Assembly: GCA_020633235.1 (NCBI GenBank)
Contig: JACKEA010000002.1
Coordinates: forward strand, 620,001-684,000
From: Polyangiaceae bacterium
Lineage (GTDB): Bacteria; Myxococcota_A; Polyangia; Polyangiales; Polyangiaceae
Length of the DNA stretch: 64,000 bases
Direction: 5' to 3'
Positions 43,171-52,563 of the stretch are shown here, piece after piece. A model generated the notes under the pieces. The model saw only the letters and a program-made list of their open reading frames with translations, did not search any database and was not told the origin of the DNA. A program made the position numbers and the translations under genes. Position 1 is the stretch's first letter. Each line of letters opens with the position of its first letter.

Positions 43171-43635
43171 ATGCGCGCTTCGTTCTGGCTCGGGACCGTG
43201 TTCGTGATCGTCGGCTGCGGGGGCAGCACACCCCCCGCCAAGGAGCCCGCCCCCACGAGCGGCGGCCCCGTGCGCATCGAGCACCCGGTCGCCAATCGCC
43301 AGGTGTTCGACGCCAGCGGACAGAGCGTCACCTGCTCGGCACCCCAGCCCAGCTGCCCGTCGGCGCCCGAAGCTCCGCGAGAGCTCAGCGATCACTGCAA
43401 GCTCGCCGGCTACTCCATGGTGCAGTGCGGATGCGACCTGTACTGCACCGGCAATGCCATGAAGGAGCGCATGCACTACGACGCCGAAGGCAACGCCAAG
43501 GCGTGCGCGCCGGAGCAAACGGACTGCACCCCGCCGGACACCAGCGCGGCGTTTCAAGACGCCTGCACGGAAGCCCACCACAAGTTCGTGGTGTGCGGCT
43601 GCGAATGGCTGTGCGACGGCCCGCCGAAGAAGTAG
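43171..43635 (+). CDS. Cys-rich lipoprotein
   Basis: The 154-residue product has a lipobox VIVGC, a Pro/Ser/Gly linker, and about ten cysteines in two similar repeats: HCKLAGYSMVQCGCDLYC and ACTEAHHKFVVCGCEWLC. The repeat suggests an internal duplication of a small disulfide domain. ATG at 43171 is used because codons before it do not fit a signal peptide. The stop is one base from the convergent NtrC-type gene, leaving no room for a terminator. Confidence 0.8.
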   Translation: MRASFWLGTVFVIVGCGGSTPPAKEPAPTSGGPVRIEHPVANRQVFDASGQSVTCSAPQPSCPSAPEAPRELSDHCKLAGYSMVQCGCDLYCTGNAMKERMHYDAEGNAKACAPEQTDCTPPDTSAAFQDACTEAHHKFVVCGCEWLCDGPPKK

Positions 43636-43636
43636 C

Positions 43637-45016
<1,380 letters not shown>

Positions 45017-45034
45017 CCCAATAGCACGCCCGGA

Positions 45035-45892
45035 TCAGTTGACCGTACGGCACACGTTGTATTCCGGCAGAAAGCTGCTCGGAGCGCAGGTGAGCCCCGT
45101 CGGGCAAACCTGAGGGCTGCCGCCGCACACGATGCGGCCCCCTGCAGACTGCGCGCACTGGCCCGGGTTCCGGCACTCGAACACCGTGTAGTAGTTCCCG
45201 GTGCCCGCGAGCTGGCCGCAGCAAACCTGTCCGCTGCCGCAGTCCTCCGGACCGTCGCACTCCACGTTCACGCCGTAGCAGTTCTGATTCTGAGCGCGGC
45301 ACACCGGGGTGTACGACTGCGTCTGGTTGCTCCACTCCTGACAGCAATAGGAGTTGGACTGATCGCAGTCCGAGCCGCCGCAGCCCACGCTGTTCGGAGT
45401 CGTGGTGTTGCACACCGTACCGTAGTCCGCGCAGCAGTCCCCGTTGTTCACGCAAATGCTGTCGCAGTAGCAGGCGGGGTTGCTGTTGGGCACGGGATCA
45501 CTGCTGCCGCAGTGCCCGGTGCAGCCGATGGGCGGCTCACCGCCCGTACCGCCGACGCCCCCCGTCGCGCCGCTGCCTGCTACTCCACCCGTGGCGCCGG
45601 CGCCCGCCATGCCGCCCGTGGCGCCGCTGCCCGCCATGCCCCCCGTGGCGCCGCTGCCCGCCATGCCCCCCGTGGCGCCGGTGGCTCCGGTGCCGGCAGT
45701 CCCGGCCACCGCACCCGTGCCGCCGCTGCCGCCGGTCACGCCGCCGCCGCTACCGCCGGTCGCGCCACCGACGCCGGCGTCCGTGCCCGCGTTGCCCCCG
45801 CCGTTGAAGAGCGCTGCGTCGTCACTGCTGCCGCAGGCGGCGAAAACCAGGAGAAAAGGGACGGGAAAAGCCAGCCAAAGACGGGAAGCCAT
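45035..45892 (-). CDS. Lipoprotein with Gly-rich linker and somatomedin-B-like Cys domain
   Basis: The 285-residue product has a lipobox VFAAC, then about 90 residues of Gly/Ala/Thr/Ser repeats (units such as GATGGMAGS), then a Cys-rich C-terminus. The segment CTGHCGSSDPVPNSNPACYC followed by DSICVNNGDCCADYGTVC keeps the eight-Cys spacing and DCCxDY core of somatomedin B domains. More Cys pairs follow (SYCCQEWS, CGSGQVCCGQL). It is probably displayed on the surface for binding. The repeat linker could change length by slippage. Confidence 0.82.
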   Translation of the reverse strand: MASRLWLAFPVPFLLVFAACGSSDDAALFNGGGNAGTDAGVGGATGGSGGGVTGGSGGTGAVAGTAGTGATGATGGMAGSGATGGMAGSGATGGMAGAGATGGVAGSGATGGVGGTGGEPPIGCTGHCGSSDPVPNSNPACYCDSICVNNGDCCADYGTVCNTTTPNSVGCGGSDCDQSNSYCCQEWSNQTQSYTPVCRAQNQNCYGVNVECDGPEDCGSGQVCCGQLAGTGNYYTVFECRNPGQCAQSAGGRIVCGGSPQVCPTGLTCAPSSFLPEYNVCRTVN

Positions 45893-45924
45893 GCTCCGGA
45901 ATCTAGCCTGGATCCCCCGGGCTG

Positions 45925-47487
45925 TCACACCGGCAGGATGCCGCGCTTCTTCGCCGGGCGCTCCACGCGCTTGTGCTCCGCGAGCTCGAGCCCCCAGGCG
46001 ATGGCGCGGCGCGTGTCCCGGGGATCGATGACGTCGTCCACGTAGCCCCAGCCGGCGACCTTGTAGACGTCGATGTTCTTCTGGATCATCTCGACGATGC
46101 TCTTCCTCACTTCCGGATCCGGCTCCTTTCCGGCGAAGAGCTTCTTGCCCGCGATGCTGACCATGCCCTCGGCGCCCATCACGCTCACCTCTGCGGTGGG
46201 CCAGGCGACGATCAAGTCCGGCTCGTAGGCGCGGCCGCACATGACGTAGTAGCCCGCACCGTAGGCCTTGCGGACGATCACGGTGATCTTCGGCACCGTG
46301 GCGGCGCTCATGGCGTGCAGCATCTTGGCGCCGTGACGGATGATGCCTTCGTGCTCCACCTTGGAGCCGACCATGAACCCGGGCACGTCTTGCAGGAACA
46401 CCAACGGTACGTTGAAGGCGTCGCAGATCTGGATGTGCTTCGCGGCCTTGTCCGCCGAGTCGTTCTCCAGCGCCCCGGCCATGTACTTCGGCTGATTCGC
46501 GACGATGCCCACGGGGCGCCCACCGATGCGCGCGAAACACGTGATCACGCTGCGCCCGAAGCGCGGCTTGATCTCCAAGATCTCTCCGTCGTCTACGATG
46601 GCCCGCACCAGACCGCTCATGTCCCAGGTCCGACGGGGATCGTCGGGAACCAAGTCCAAGAGCGACTCCTCCCGGCGCTCTACGGGGTCGCTCACGGGAC
46701 GCCGCGGCGGCGCCTGTTCCGAGCTGGACGGCATGTACGACAGGTACTTCTTCACCAGCTCGATGCACTCGGCGTCGCTGTCCACTTCCGCGTCCCCCAC
46801 TCCGCTGACCTCGCAGTGAATGGTGGAGCCGCCCAAGCGCTGCTCGTCGATCTCCTGACCGGTGACCGCCTTCACCAGCGGCGGGCCGCCGAGGGCCAGC
46901 GAGCTCTTGCCTCGCACCATGGGCACGAAGTCCGCGAGCCCCGGGATGTAGGCGGTGCCCGCCGCGCCCGGGCCGACCATGGCCGCCACCTGCGGTACCA
47001 CGCCGCTCATCAGCACCTGCTCGCGAAACAAGTGTCCGCTGGCAGCGAAGGTGCTGATCACGTCGGGATGATGACCGCTCCCGGGGTCGATGCGCGCGCC
47101 CGCGGAGTCGATGAGCCACACCATGGGCCAGCGTCCACCGAGGGCCATGGCCCGGAGGCGCGTCACCTTCTCTTCGCCGGTCTGCCCGATGCTGCCGCCC
47201 TTCACCGTGAAGTCGTAGGCGGCGACGCACACCATGCGGCCATCCACCTTGCCGAAGGCGCACACCACGCCGTCTGCCGGAGTGTCGTCGCGCTCTCCCG
47301 CAGTGCCCATCTGCCGGCCGTGAAGACCGACCTCGAAGAACTCGCCGTCGTCGAACAGCAAGTCGAGACGCTCGCGGGCCGTGAGCTTTCCCCGCTCGTG
47401 TTGGCGCGCGATCTTGTCGGGGCCACCCATCTGGCGCACCCGCTCGCGGCGTGCCTCGAGCTCCGCCACGCGCTCCCGCATGCTCAT
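45925..47487 (-). CDS. Acyl-CoA carboxylase carboxyltransferase (beta) subunit
   Basis: The 520-residue protein is a biotin-dependent carboxyltransferase of the PccB/MccB type with N and C crotonase-like halves. Visible blocks are KIARQHERGKLTARERLDLL, KGGSIGQTGEEKVTRLRAMA, GPGAAGTAYIPGLADFVPMV, QDVPGFMVGSKVEHEGIIRH and RKAYGAGYYVMCGRAYEPDL. It moves CO2 from biotin to an acyl-CoA. The biotin carboxylase (alpha) subunit is not in the window. It is last in the MarR-BKACE-hydratase operon, 2 bases after the hydratase gene, which suggests catabolism of a branched or odd-chain acyl compound. Confidence 0.9.
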   Translation of the reverse strand: MSMRERVAELEARRERVRQMGGPDKIARQHERGKLTARERLDLLFDDGEFFEVGLHGRQMGTAGERDDTPADGVVCAFGKVDGRMVCVAAYDFTVKGGSIGQTGEEKVTRLRAMALGGRWPMVWLIDSAGARIDPGSGHHPDVISTFAASGHLFREQVLMSGVVPQVAAMVGPGAAGTAYIPGLADFVPMVRGKSSLALGGPPLVKAVTGQEIDEQRLGGSTIHCEVSGVGDAEVDSDAECIELVKKYLSYMPSSSEQAPPRRPVSDPVERREESLLDLVPDDPRRTWDMSGLVRAIVDDGEILEIKPRFGRSVITCFARIGGRPVGIVANQPKYMAGALENDSADKAAKHIQICDAFNVPLVFLQDVPGFMVGSKVEHEGIIRHGAKMLHAMSAATVPKITVIVRKAYGAGYYVMCGRAYEPDLIVAWPTAEVSVMGAEGMVSIAGKKLFAGKEPDPEVRKSIVEMIQKNIDVYKVAGWGYVDDVIDPRDTRRAIAWGLELAEHKRVERPAKKRGILPV

Positions 47488-47489
47488 TG

Positions 47490-48275
47490 TCAGTGTCCGG
47501 TCCAGCGCGGCGCGCGCTTCTCGAGGAACGCCGACAGTCCTTCCCGAGCGTCATCCGTGCCCAGACACTCGCCCAACCGCTGACTCAGCACGGGCAGCTT
47601 GGCGTCCAGGTCGAGGTCTTCCGTGTCCGCCAGCGCGCGAAGGCCCAAGCGCAGGGCACTGGGGCTCTTTTCCGCTATCTCCGCGGCCAGCTCGCCGACC
47701 GCGGCGTCCAGCTCGGCGGGTGCCACGGCGCGATTGACCAGCCCGCGTGCGGCGGCCTCTTCCGCCGTCAGGCGCTTGCCGAGCAACATCATCTCCACCA
47801 ACGCGCGGCGCCCCATCACGCGCTCCAGCAGCGCCATGATCATGAACGGGAACAGACCGACGTTCACTTCCGGCGTGCCGAGCTTCGCTTCCGTCGACGC
47901 GATGGCGAAGGTGCAGGCGGCCACCACACCGAGGCCGCCACCCATGGCGTGGCCGTTCACCCGGGCGATGATGGGCTTTTCGCTGCGCCACAGCGCCAGG
48001 AGCAGGTCCTTGTAGTCGCCCTTCGGCGGCAGCGCTGCGTCGTCGTCCCCGCCGGTCATCTGCGAGAAATCCCCGCCGGCACAGAATGCCTTGCCGGCGC
48101 CGGTGATGACGACGCACTTCACGTCCGCGTCCGCCGTGGCGTCCGACAGCGCCCACAAGAGCTCGTTGACCATCACCGTGCCGATGGCGTTGCGCCGCTC
48201 GGGTCGGTTCAGCGTGAGGGTGGCCACCGGCCCCGCCGAGCCCACCGTGATCCAGCGATAGGCGCGCGCTTCCAT
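47490..48275 (-). CDS. Enoyl-CoA hydratase/isomerase family protein
   Basis: The 261-residue crotonase-fold protein shows LTLNRPERRNAIGTVMVNEL, AFCAGGDFSQM (first half of the oxyanion hole), GHAMGGGLGVVAACTFAIAS (second half) and LGTPEVNVGLFPFMIMALL. The usual catalytic Glu positions are partly kept: Glu in GTPEVNVGL; the other site reads MGRRALVEM, so the exact reaction is open. It may hydrate or isomerise an enoyl-CoA. Start overlaps the BKACE stop by one base (TGATG), so the genes are coupled. Confidence 0.9.
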   Translation of the reverse strand: MEARAYRWITVGSAGPVATLTLNRPERRNAIGTVMVNELLWALSDATADADVKCVVITGAGKAFCAGGDFSQMTGGDDDAALPPKGDYKDLLLALWRSEKPIIARVNGHAMGGGLGVVAACTFAIASTEAKLGTPEVNVGLFPFMIMALLERVMGRRALVEMMLLGKRLTAEEAAARGLVNRAVAPAELDAAVGELAAEIAEKSPSALRLGLRALADTEDLDLDAKLPVLSQRLGECLGTDDAREGLSAFLEKRAPRWTGH

Positions 48276-49141
48276 CAGCCCGGCCCCAGGCTCAGGATCT
48301 TCCGCGCTTCGTCCACCGTGGCGGGCCTGCGGCCGATGTCCCGGCACAGCCGCACCGCGACCTCCACCATCTCGCCGTTGGACTGCGCCATCTCGCCGTT
48401 GGGCAAGTACAGGTGGTCCTCCAAGCCCGTACGGATGTTGCCGCCCAGCACCAGCGCCGTCGCGAGCATGCGCCAGTGGCCGTGGGAGATGCCGATCACC
48501 TCCCACTCGGAATCCGGGTGGGCGATCTTGGCCTGCAGCTGCAGGGACTCGACCAGCGGCGGGATGCCGCCGAGCACGTTGACGATGAACGAGTACTGCA
48601 GCGGCGGCACCAGGAGCCCCATGTCCACGAGCGGCCACACGCCGGCCGTGTGGCCGCTGTCGAAACACTCGAGCTCGGGCTTCACGCCGGACTCCTTCAT
48701 GGCCGTGAGCAGCTTGATGATTTTCTCGTAGGTGTTGGAAAACACCATGTCGAACACGAATGACTTCCGGCTCTTGGAGTACTTCGAGTAGTTCATCGTG
48801 CCCATGTTCAGGGCGGCGATCTCCGGCTTGGACTCGCGCACGTAGGTGCACTGCTCCGAGACGTCGTCCGCGATGGTCCCGGTGGAGAAGTTCAAGATCA
48901 CCGGGCAGCGCTTGCGCACCTCTTCCTTGATCTTCGCGAACACGGCCGGCGAAAACGTAGGGGATCCATCGTCGTTGCGCGCGTGGATGTGCACCGCCGC
49001 CGCGCCGGCGTCATAGGCACGCTTGGCCTCTTCGGCGATCTCCTCCGGCGTGTAGGGGATGCCAGCGCACTGCTTGCGGTTGGCGAGCACGCCCGTGAGG
49101 GCGCAGGTGACGACGCAGACATCGGGATCTCGATCGGACAT
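48275..49141 (-). CDS. Beta-keto acid cleavage enzyme (BKACE, DUF849)
   Basis: The 288-residue TIM-barrel protein matches the family of 3-keto-5-aminohexanoate cleavage enzyme (Kce). These use zinc to join a beta-keto acid with acetyl-CoA, releasing acetoacetate and a new acyl-CoA. Motifs: TCALTGVLANRKQCAGIPYT, AGAAAVHIHARNDDGSPTF (two metal His), VILNFSTGT, ECFDSGHT and PPLQYSFIVNVLGG. Substrate is unknown, but the next genes (enoyl-CoA hydratase and carboxylase) could process the acyl-CoA it makes. Controlled probably by the upstream MarR protein, 9 bases away. Confidence 0.92.
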   Translation of the reverse strand: MSDRDPDVCVVTCALTGVLANRKQCAGIPYTPEEIAEEAKRAYDAGAAAVHIHARNDDGSPTFSPAVFAKIKEEVRKRCPVILNFSTGTIADDVSEQCTYVRESKPEIAALNMGTMNYSKYSKSRKSFVFDMVFSNTYEKIIKLLTAMKESGVKPELECFDSGHTAGVWPLVDMGLLVPPLQYSFIVNVLGGIPPLVESLQLQAKIAHPDSEWEVIGISHGHWRMLATALVLGGNIRTGLEDHLYLPNGEMAQSNGEMVEVAVRLCRDIGRRPATVDEARKILSLGPG

Positions 49142-49150
49142 GAATCCTCC

Positions 49151-49624
49151 TCACTCGCCCGCTTCGGGCAACTCTTCGGCGAGATCGCGTACGCGACGCG
49201 CCAGCAGGGTCAGAATGCGAGACAGCTCCTTGGCGTCGCCCTCGGAGAGCTCCGAGAGCACGCGACGAAAGATCTGTACGGGTTCCACGGAAATCTCGGA
49301 CGCGAGCTTCTTGCCGGCGTCCGTGAGCACGATGTTCACCACGCGGCGGTCCGCGGCGGACCGCCGTCGCTTCACCAGGCCCTCGCGCTCCATGCGATCG
49401 ATGATGCCGGTGACGGTGCTGTTGCGCGCTCGGATCTTCCAGGACAGCTCCGACAGGCTCAGCTTGCCCACGGGCTCGAGCATCTTGATGACCGCGAGCT
49501 GCGGACCCGTGAGGCCGTAGCGCCCGGCGAGCCCTTTCGTCACCCGACGCGACTCCGTGTACAGGTAGACGATGACCTCGACGATGGCGTCGAGATCCTC
49601 GCTGTCAGTGGCGACCTTGGGCAC
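49151..49624 (-). CDS. MarR-family transcriptional regulator
   Basis: The 157-residue protein has a winged helix (about residues 30-115) with LSLSELSWKIRARNSTVTGI, IDRMEREGLVKRRRSAADRR and VNIVLTDAGKKLASEI, the MarR recognition helix and wing. Helices at both ends form the dimer interface. It is the first gene of a four-gene operon (MarR, BKACE, enoyl-CoA hydratase, carboxylase). A near-palindrome 20 bases upstream of its start is a candidate operator, so it likely controls its own operon in response to an acid or acyl-CoA. Confidence 0.93.
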   Translation of the reverse strand: MPKVATDSEDLDAIVEVIVYLYTESRRVTKGLAGRYGLTGPQLAVIKMLEPVGKLSLSELSWKIRARNSTVTGIIDRMEREGLVKRRRSAADRRVVNIVLTDAGKKLASEISVEPVQIFRRVLSELSEGDAKELSRILTLLARRVRDLAEELPEAGE

Positions 49625-49643
49625 GACGAAAGCTCCGCACAGA

Positions 49644-49665
49644 AATGTTTCGTGTGCGAAGTATT
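49644..49665. promoter_or_regulatory. Candidate MarR operator
   Basis: AATGTTTCG-TGTG-CGAAGTATT is an inverted repeat with 7 of 9 matches and a 4-base centre, 20 bases before the marR start. It lies in an AT-richer patch that also fits a promoter (TAATAC on the minus strand). The site size fits MarR operators. Inference only. Confidence 0.5.
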
Positions 49666-49718
49666 ACGACCCCGGGCGCGGGTCAAGGGCCGCGGTGGGT
49701 GGCACAGAGCTGGCTCAA

Positions 49719-49746
49719 CCGCGGTGTTTCCGCGGCGCACCAACAA
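49719..49746. repeat. TTGTYGG-box gene-end element, hairpin
   Basis: CCGCGG-TGTTT-CCGCGG with GCGCACCAACAA after it. On the minus strand it starts with TTGTTGGTGCGCCGCGG, about 40 bases after the stop of the TPR lipoprotein gene at 49787. Confidence 0.8.
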
Positions 49747-49786
49747 CAAAACGCAAACCTGGCACACGCTGAGCCTGGCACATGGC

Positions 49787-50998
49787 TCACTTCTTCGGCT
49801 GCTTCTTGAGTGCTTCCAGCTCTTCCAGGTTGGCCTTGGCGCGGGGATCCGTGGGGTCCAGGGCGAGGGCCTTCTTGAAGGCGGCCTCGGCGGCGGCCAC
49901 GTCCCCCTTCTGGGCGTGGGCGGTACCCAGGTTGATCCAAGCGGAGCCGAGGGTCTTGTCCTTCTGCAGCGCCAGCTCGTAGGTGGCGATGGCGCGATCC
50001 AGATCGCCGCTGCGCTGGTAGGCGTAGCCCAGATTGCTGAGGAAGGTCGCGCGATCCGGCGCCAGCTTCACCGCCTTCTGCAGATGCGGCAGCGCTTTGT
50101 CGGGCTGATTCTTGGCGAGCAGCGCAGTGCCCAGATCCCCGCGGGCGCGGGCGTCGTCGGGAGCCAAGGCGACGGCCTTCTCGTACACCTTGATGGCGTC
50201 GTCCACGCGCCCGCGCATCATGTAGGCGGTGCCGAGGTTGGTGAGCCGTGCAGGGTTCCGCGGATCGAGCTGAGCCGCTTCCTCGAAACGGGTGAGCGCC
50301 TTTTCCGCCTTGCCCGTGGCGAGCAGCGCCACGCCCAGGGCCGAATGCGCCTCCGGATCACTCGGCACCAGAGCGAGCCCGCGCTCGAGGGAGGCGAGTG
50401 CCTCCGGCGCGTTGCCCAAGATCAGCTGTACGCGGCCACGCTCCACGTGAGCGGGACCGTAGTCTGCGTCACTGTGCACGATCGCATCCAGGTCCCGAAG
50501 CAGCGCCTTGATCTTCGGGTTCTTCGGCGCCGCGGCGTAGTCCGTCGGGATCTGCGAAGACGCCAAGGCCACGCGCACCAGCCCCACCCGAGGCGCGGGA
50601 TCCTTGGGCGCGAGCTTCTTTGCTTGCAAGAAGTGCTTCTTGGCCGCCGCCCAGTCGCCGAGCTCGAGGGCCTTGTCTCCCGCAAAAAGCGCCTTGTCCG
50701 CCGCGTCCTGGCTACCGCGGGCGAGACCGCCCGGCAGCGTGCCCGGCTTGGGCTTGGGCGGTGGTGGAGGTGGCGACGCTGCCGACGTGGTGGCGGCAGG
50801 AGGAGCCCCGCAGGGCGCGCCCGGTGCACACGCCGGCGCGGTGGCCAGCGGCTTCGGCGTCGGCGGCTCCGCCGCTTCCATGCCGGAGTAGAGCGCGGGC
50901 GGTGGAGGAGCGGTCGACGAGGGCGCTGCCGCCGGCGTGCTCGGCGCGCCGCCACACGCGGCGGACAAGAGCGCGCTCGCCAGCAGCAGCCGCTTCAT
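49787..50998 (-). CDS. TPR-repeat lipoprotein
   Basis: The 403-residue product has a lipobox LSAAC, a Pro/Ala/Ser-rich spacer to about residue 110, then around seven to eight tetratricopeptide repeats. Clear examples: AHSALGVALLATGKAEKALT, RLTNLGTAYMMRGRVDDAIK, VYEKAVALAPDD, FLSNLGYAYQRSGDLDRAIA and AWINLGTAHAQKGDVAAAEA. TPRs bind peptides; a role in envelope complexes is likely. Start overlaps the SpoVR stop by four bases (ATGA), so it is coupled with spoVR and DUF444. Confidence 0.87.
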   Translation of the reverse strand: MKRLLLASALLSAACGGAPSTPAAAPSSTAPPPPALYSGMEAAEPPTPKPLATAPACAPGAPCGAPPAATTSAASPPPPPPKPKPGTLPGGLARGSQDAADKALFAGDKALELGDWAAAKKHFLQAKKLAPKDPAPRVGLVRVALASSQIPTDYAAAPKNPKIKALLRDLDAIVHSDADYGPAHVERGRVQLILGNAPEALASLERGLALVPSDPEAHSALGVALLATGKAEKALTRFEEAAQLDPRNPARLTNLGTAYMMRGRVDDAIKVYEKAVALAPDDARARGDLGTALLAKNQPDKALPHLQKAVKLAPDRATFLSNLGYAYQRSGDLDRAIATYELALQKDKTLGSAWINLGTAHAQKGDVAAAEAAFKKALALDPTDPRAKANLEELEALKKQPKK

Positions 50999-52563
50999 GC
51001 CGCAGCGTCGTTCTTGACGGAGTGCTCGCTGCCGTCGAAGCGAATCAAGGTCGGCTTGCCGTCCATCTCCGTGGCCAGCACCACGGGACGCTTCCACACG
51101 CGCACCAGCGCCTTGAGCGTTTCCCGGGCATAGTCCATGCGCAGATCCACGCCGTGGTGGTCGTGCTTCAGCAGCAGCTCCCCGCGGTTTTCGTAGTTGG
51201 CGTCGTCCACCAAGATGTGTGGATTCCCGAAGTTCGTGAGCTGGCTCAAGAGCTTCTCTTTGACCGCCTGGAACTCGCGGGTGTCGATCTCGAAGCGCTC
51301 GTTCCGATTGGACCAGCCGTAGGTGAACATCTTGTTCTCGATGGCGAACTCCGGCGTGAGAAACTCGTCGATGAACGTCACGTCCGTATACAGCGCGCGC
51401 ACCTCGAAAATCTTCTGCTTGCCCAACCCCAGGCGCAGATCCCAGTTCTTCTTCTCGTCCAGATCCTCGCACTCTTCCCACTCCCGCCCGAACTGCCCCT
51501 TGTCCCAGCGCTCCTCGATGTGGCGGTAGAGCTCCACGCCCAGCTTGTAGGGGTTCAAGCGGCCACCGCTGGTGGCCATCACCCCGGCGTTGTTCTCCGC
51601 GTAGTCGATGATGTCGTTCGCGTCCGCCACCCGCTCGGTCATCAGCTTGGAGTGCCAGTACGAGGCCCAGCCCTCGTTCATGATCTTGGTCTGCATCTGA
51701 GGCACGAAGTAGTACGCCTCTTCTCGAATCACTCCGAGGATCACCCGCTCCCAGCGCTCGAGGGGTGCGTTCTCCAACAGGAACAAGAGCACGTCCTTGG
51801 TGGTCTCGGCAGGGAACTTGGTCCGCTGCTTCTGCCGCTCCTCCACCATCTTCTTCTTCTGCTCTTCGATGTACTCCTCGGGGTTGATGAAGTCGTCCAT
51901 GTAGTCCTTCGCGCGCAGGCGCGGGACCTCTACCTCGCTCGGCTCTTCCGAAAGCTCGACCCGACGGTTGCGGACGACGAAGCGCGAATACGGATCGATG
52001 AGATTCTCCAGGGAGAGGCAGTTGTCGATGAACTCCTCCACCTTGGAGATGCCGTGGCGGTCCACGATGCGCCGCACGGCCGAGCCGTGGTTCGCCATCT
52101 TGTCGATCCACTTGCGGTTCGGCCCGTACTCCCCACTGGCGCGCTTCTGTGGGTCCACCACGTGGCCGCTGGAGTCCAGATCCGTGGCGCGAAACGCGAA
52201 GTTGTTCTTGAAGAAGTCCACGTGCCCGTACACGTGGCACATGACCAGCTTCTGATCCGTAAAGCTGTTGCCCTCCAGCAGGTAGGCGAAGGACGGATTG
52301 TTGTTGATGACCATCTCGTAAATCTTCGAGAGGCCGTACTCGTAGCTCTTGCTCAGGCGCTCGTACTCCATGCCGTAGCGCCAGTGCGGGTAGCGATTGG
52401 GAAAACCGCCGTACGCCGCGATCTCGTTCATCTGGTCGTAGGTCAGCATCTCGAACACGGTCGGAAAGAAATCCAGGCCGTACTCGCGCGCGATGTTCTC
52501 TACGCGGTCCTGCTCCACGCGCAGGTAGCGGGGGAGCGTGGTCTTGGTGGCGAACTGCGGCAT
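50995..52563 (-). CDS. SpoVR family protein
   Basis: The 522-residue protein matches SpoVR/YcgB along its full length: YGLDFFPTVFEMLTYDQMNE, NRYPHWRYGMEYERLSKSY, YEMVINNNPSFAYLLEGNS, VMCHVYGHVDFFKNNFAF, NEGWASYWHSKLMTER and AGVMATSGGRLNPYKLGVEL. Its His/Glu-rich motifs suggest a metal site; the biochemical role is unknown. In many bacteria it is encoded with DUF444 and the kinase PrkA/YeaG and linked to stress or sporulation. Here the stop of DUF444 overlaps its ATG. The kinase is not in the window. Confidence 0.95.
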   Translation of the reverse strand: MPQFATKTTLPRYLRVEQDRVENIAREYGLDFFPTVFEMLTYDQMNEIAAYGGFPNRYPHWRYGMEYERLSKSYEYGLSKIYEMVINNNPSFAYLLEGNSFTDQKLVMCHVYGHVDFFKNNFAFRATDLDSSGHVVDPQKRASGEYGPNRKWIDKMANHGSAVRRIVDRHGISKVEEFIDNCLSLENLIDPYSRFVVRNRRVELSEEPSEVEVPRLRAKDYMDDFINPEEYIEEQKKKMVEERQKQRTKFPAETTKDVLLFLLENAPLERWERVILGVIREEAYYFVPQMQTKIMNEGWASYWHSKLMTERVADANDIIDYAENNAGVMATSGGRLNPYKLGVELYRHIEERWDKGQFGREWEECEDLDEKKNWDLRLGLGKQKIFEVRALYTDVTFIDEFLTPEFAIENKMFTYGWSNRNERFEIDTREFQAVKEKLLSQLTNFGNPHILVDDANYENRGELLLKHDHHGVDLRMDYARETLKALVRVWKRPVVLATEMDGKPTLIRFDGSEHSVKNDAAA

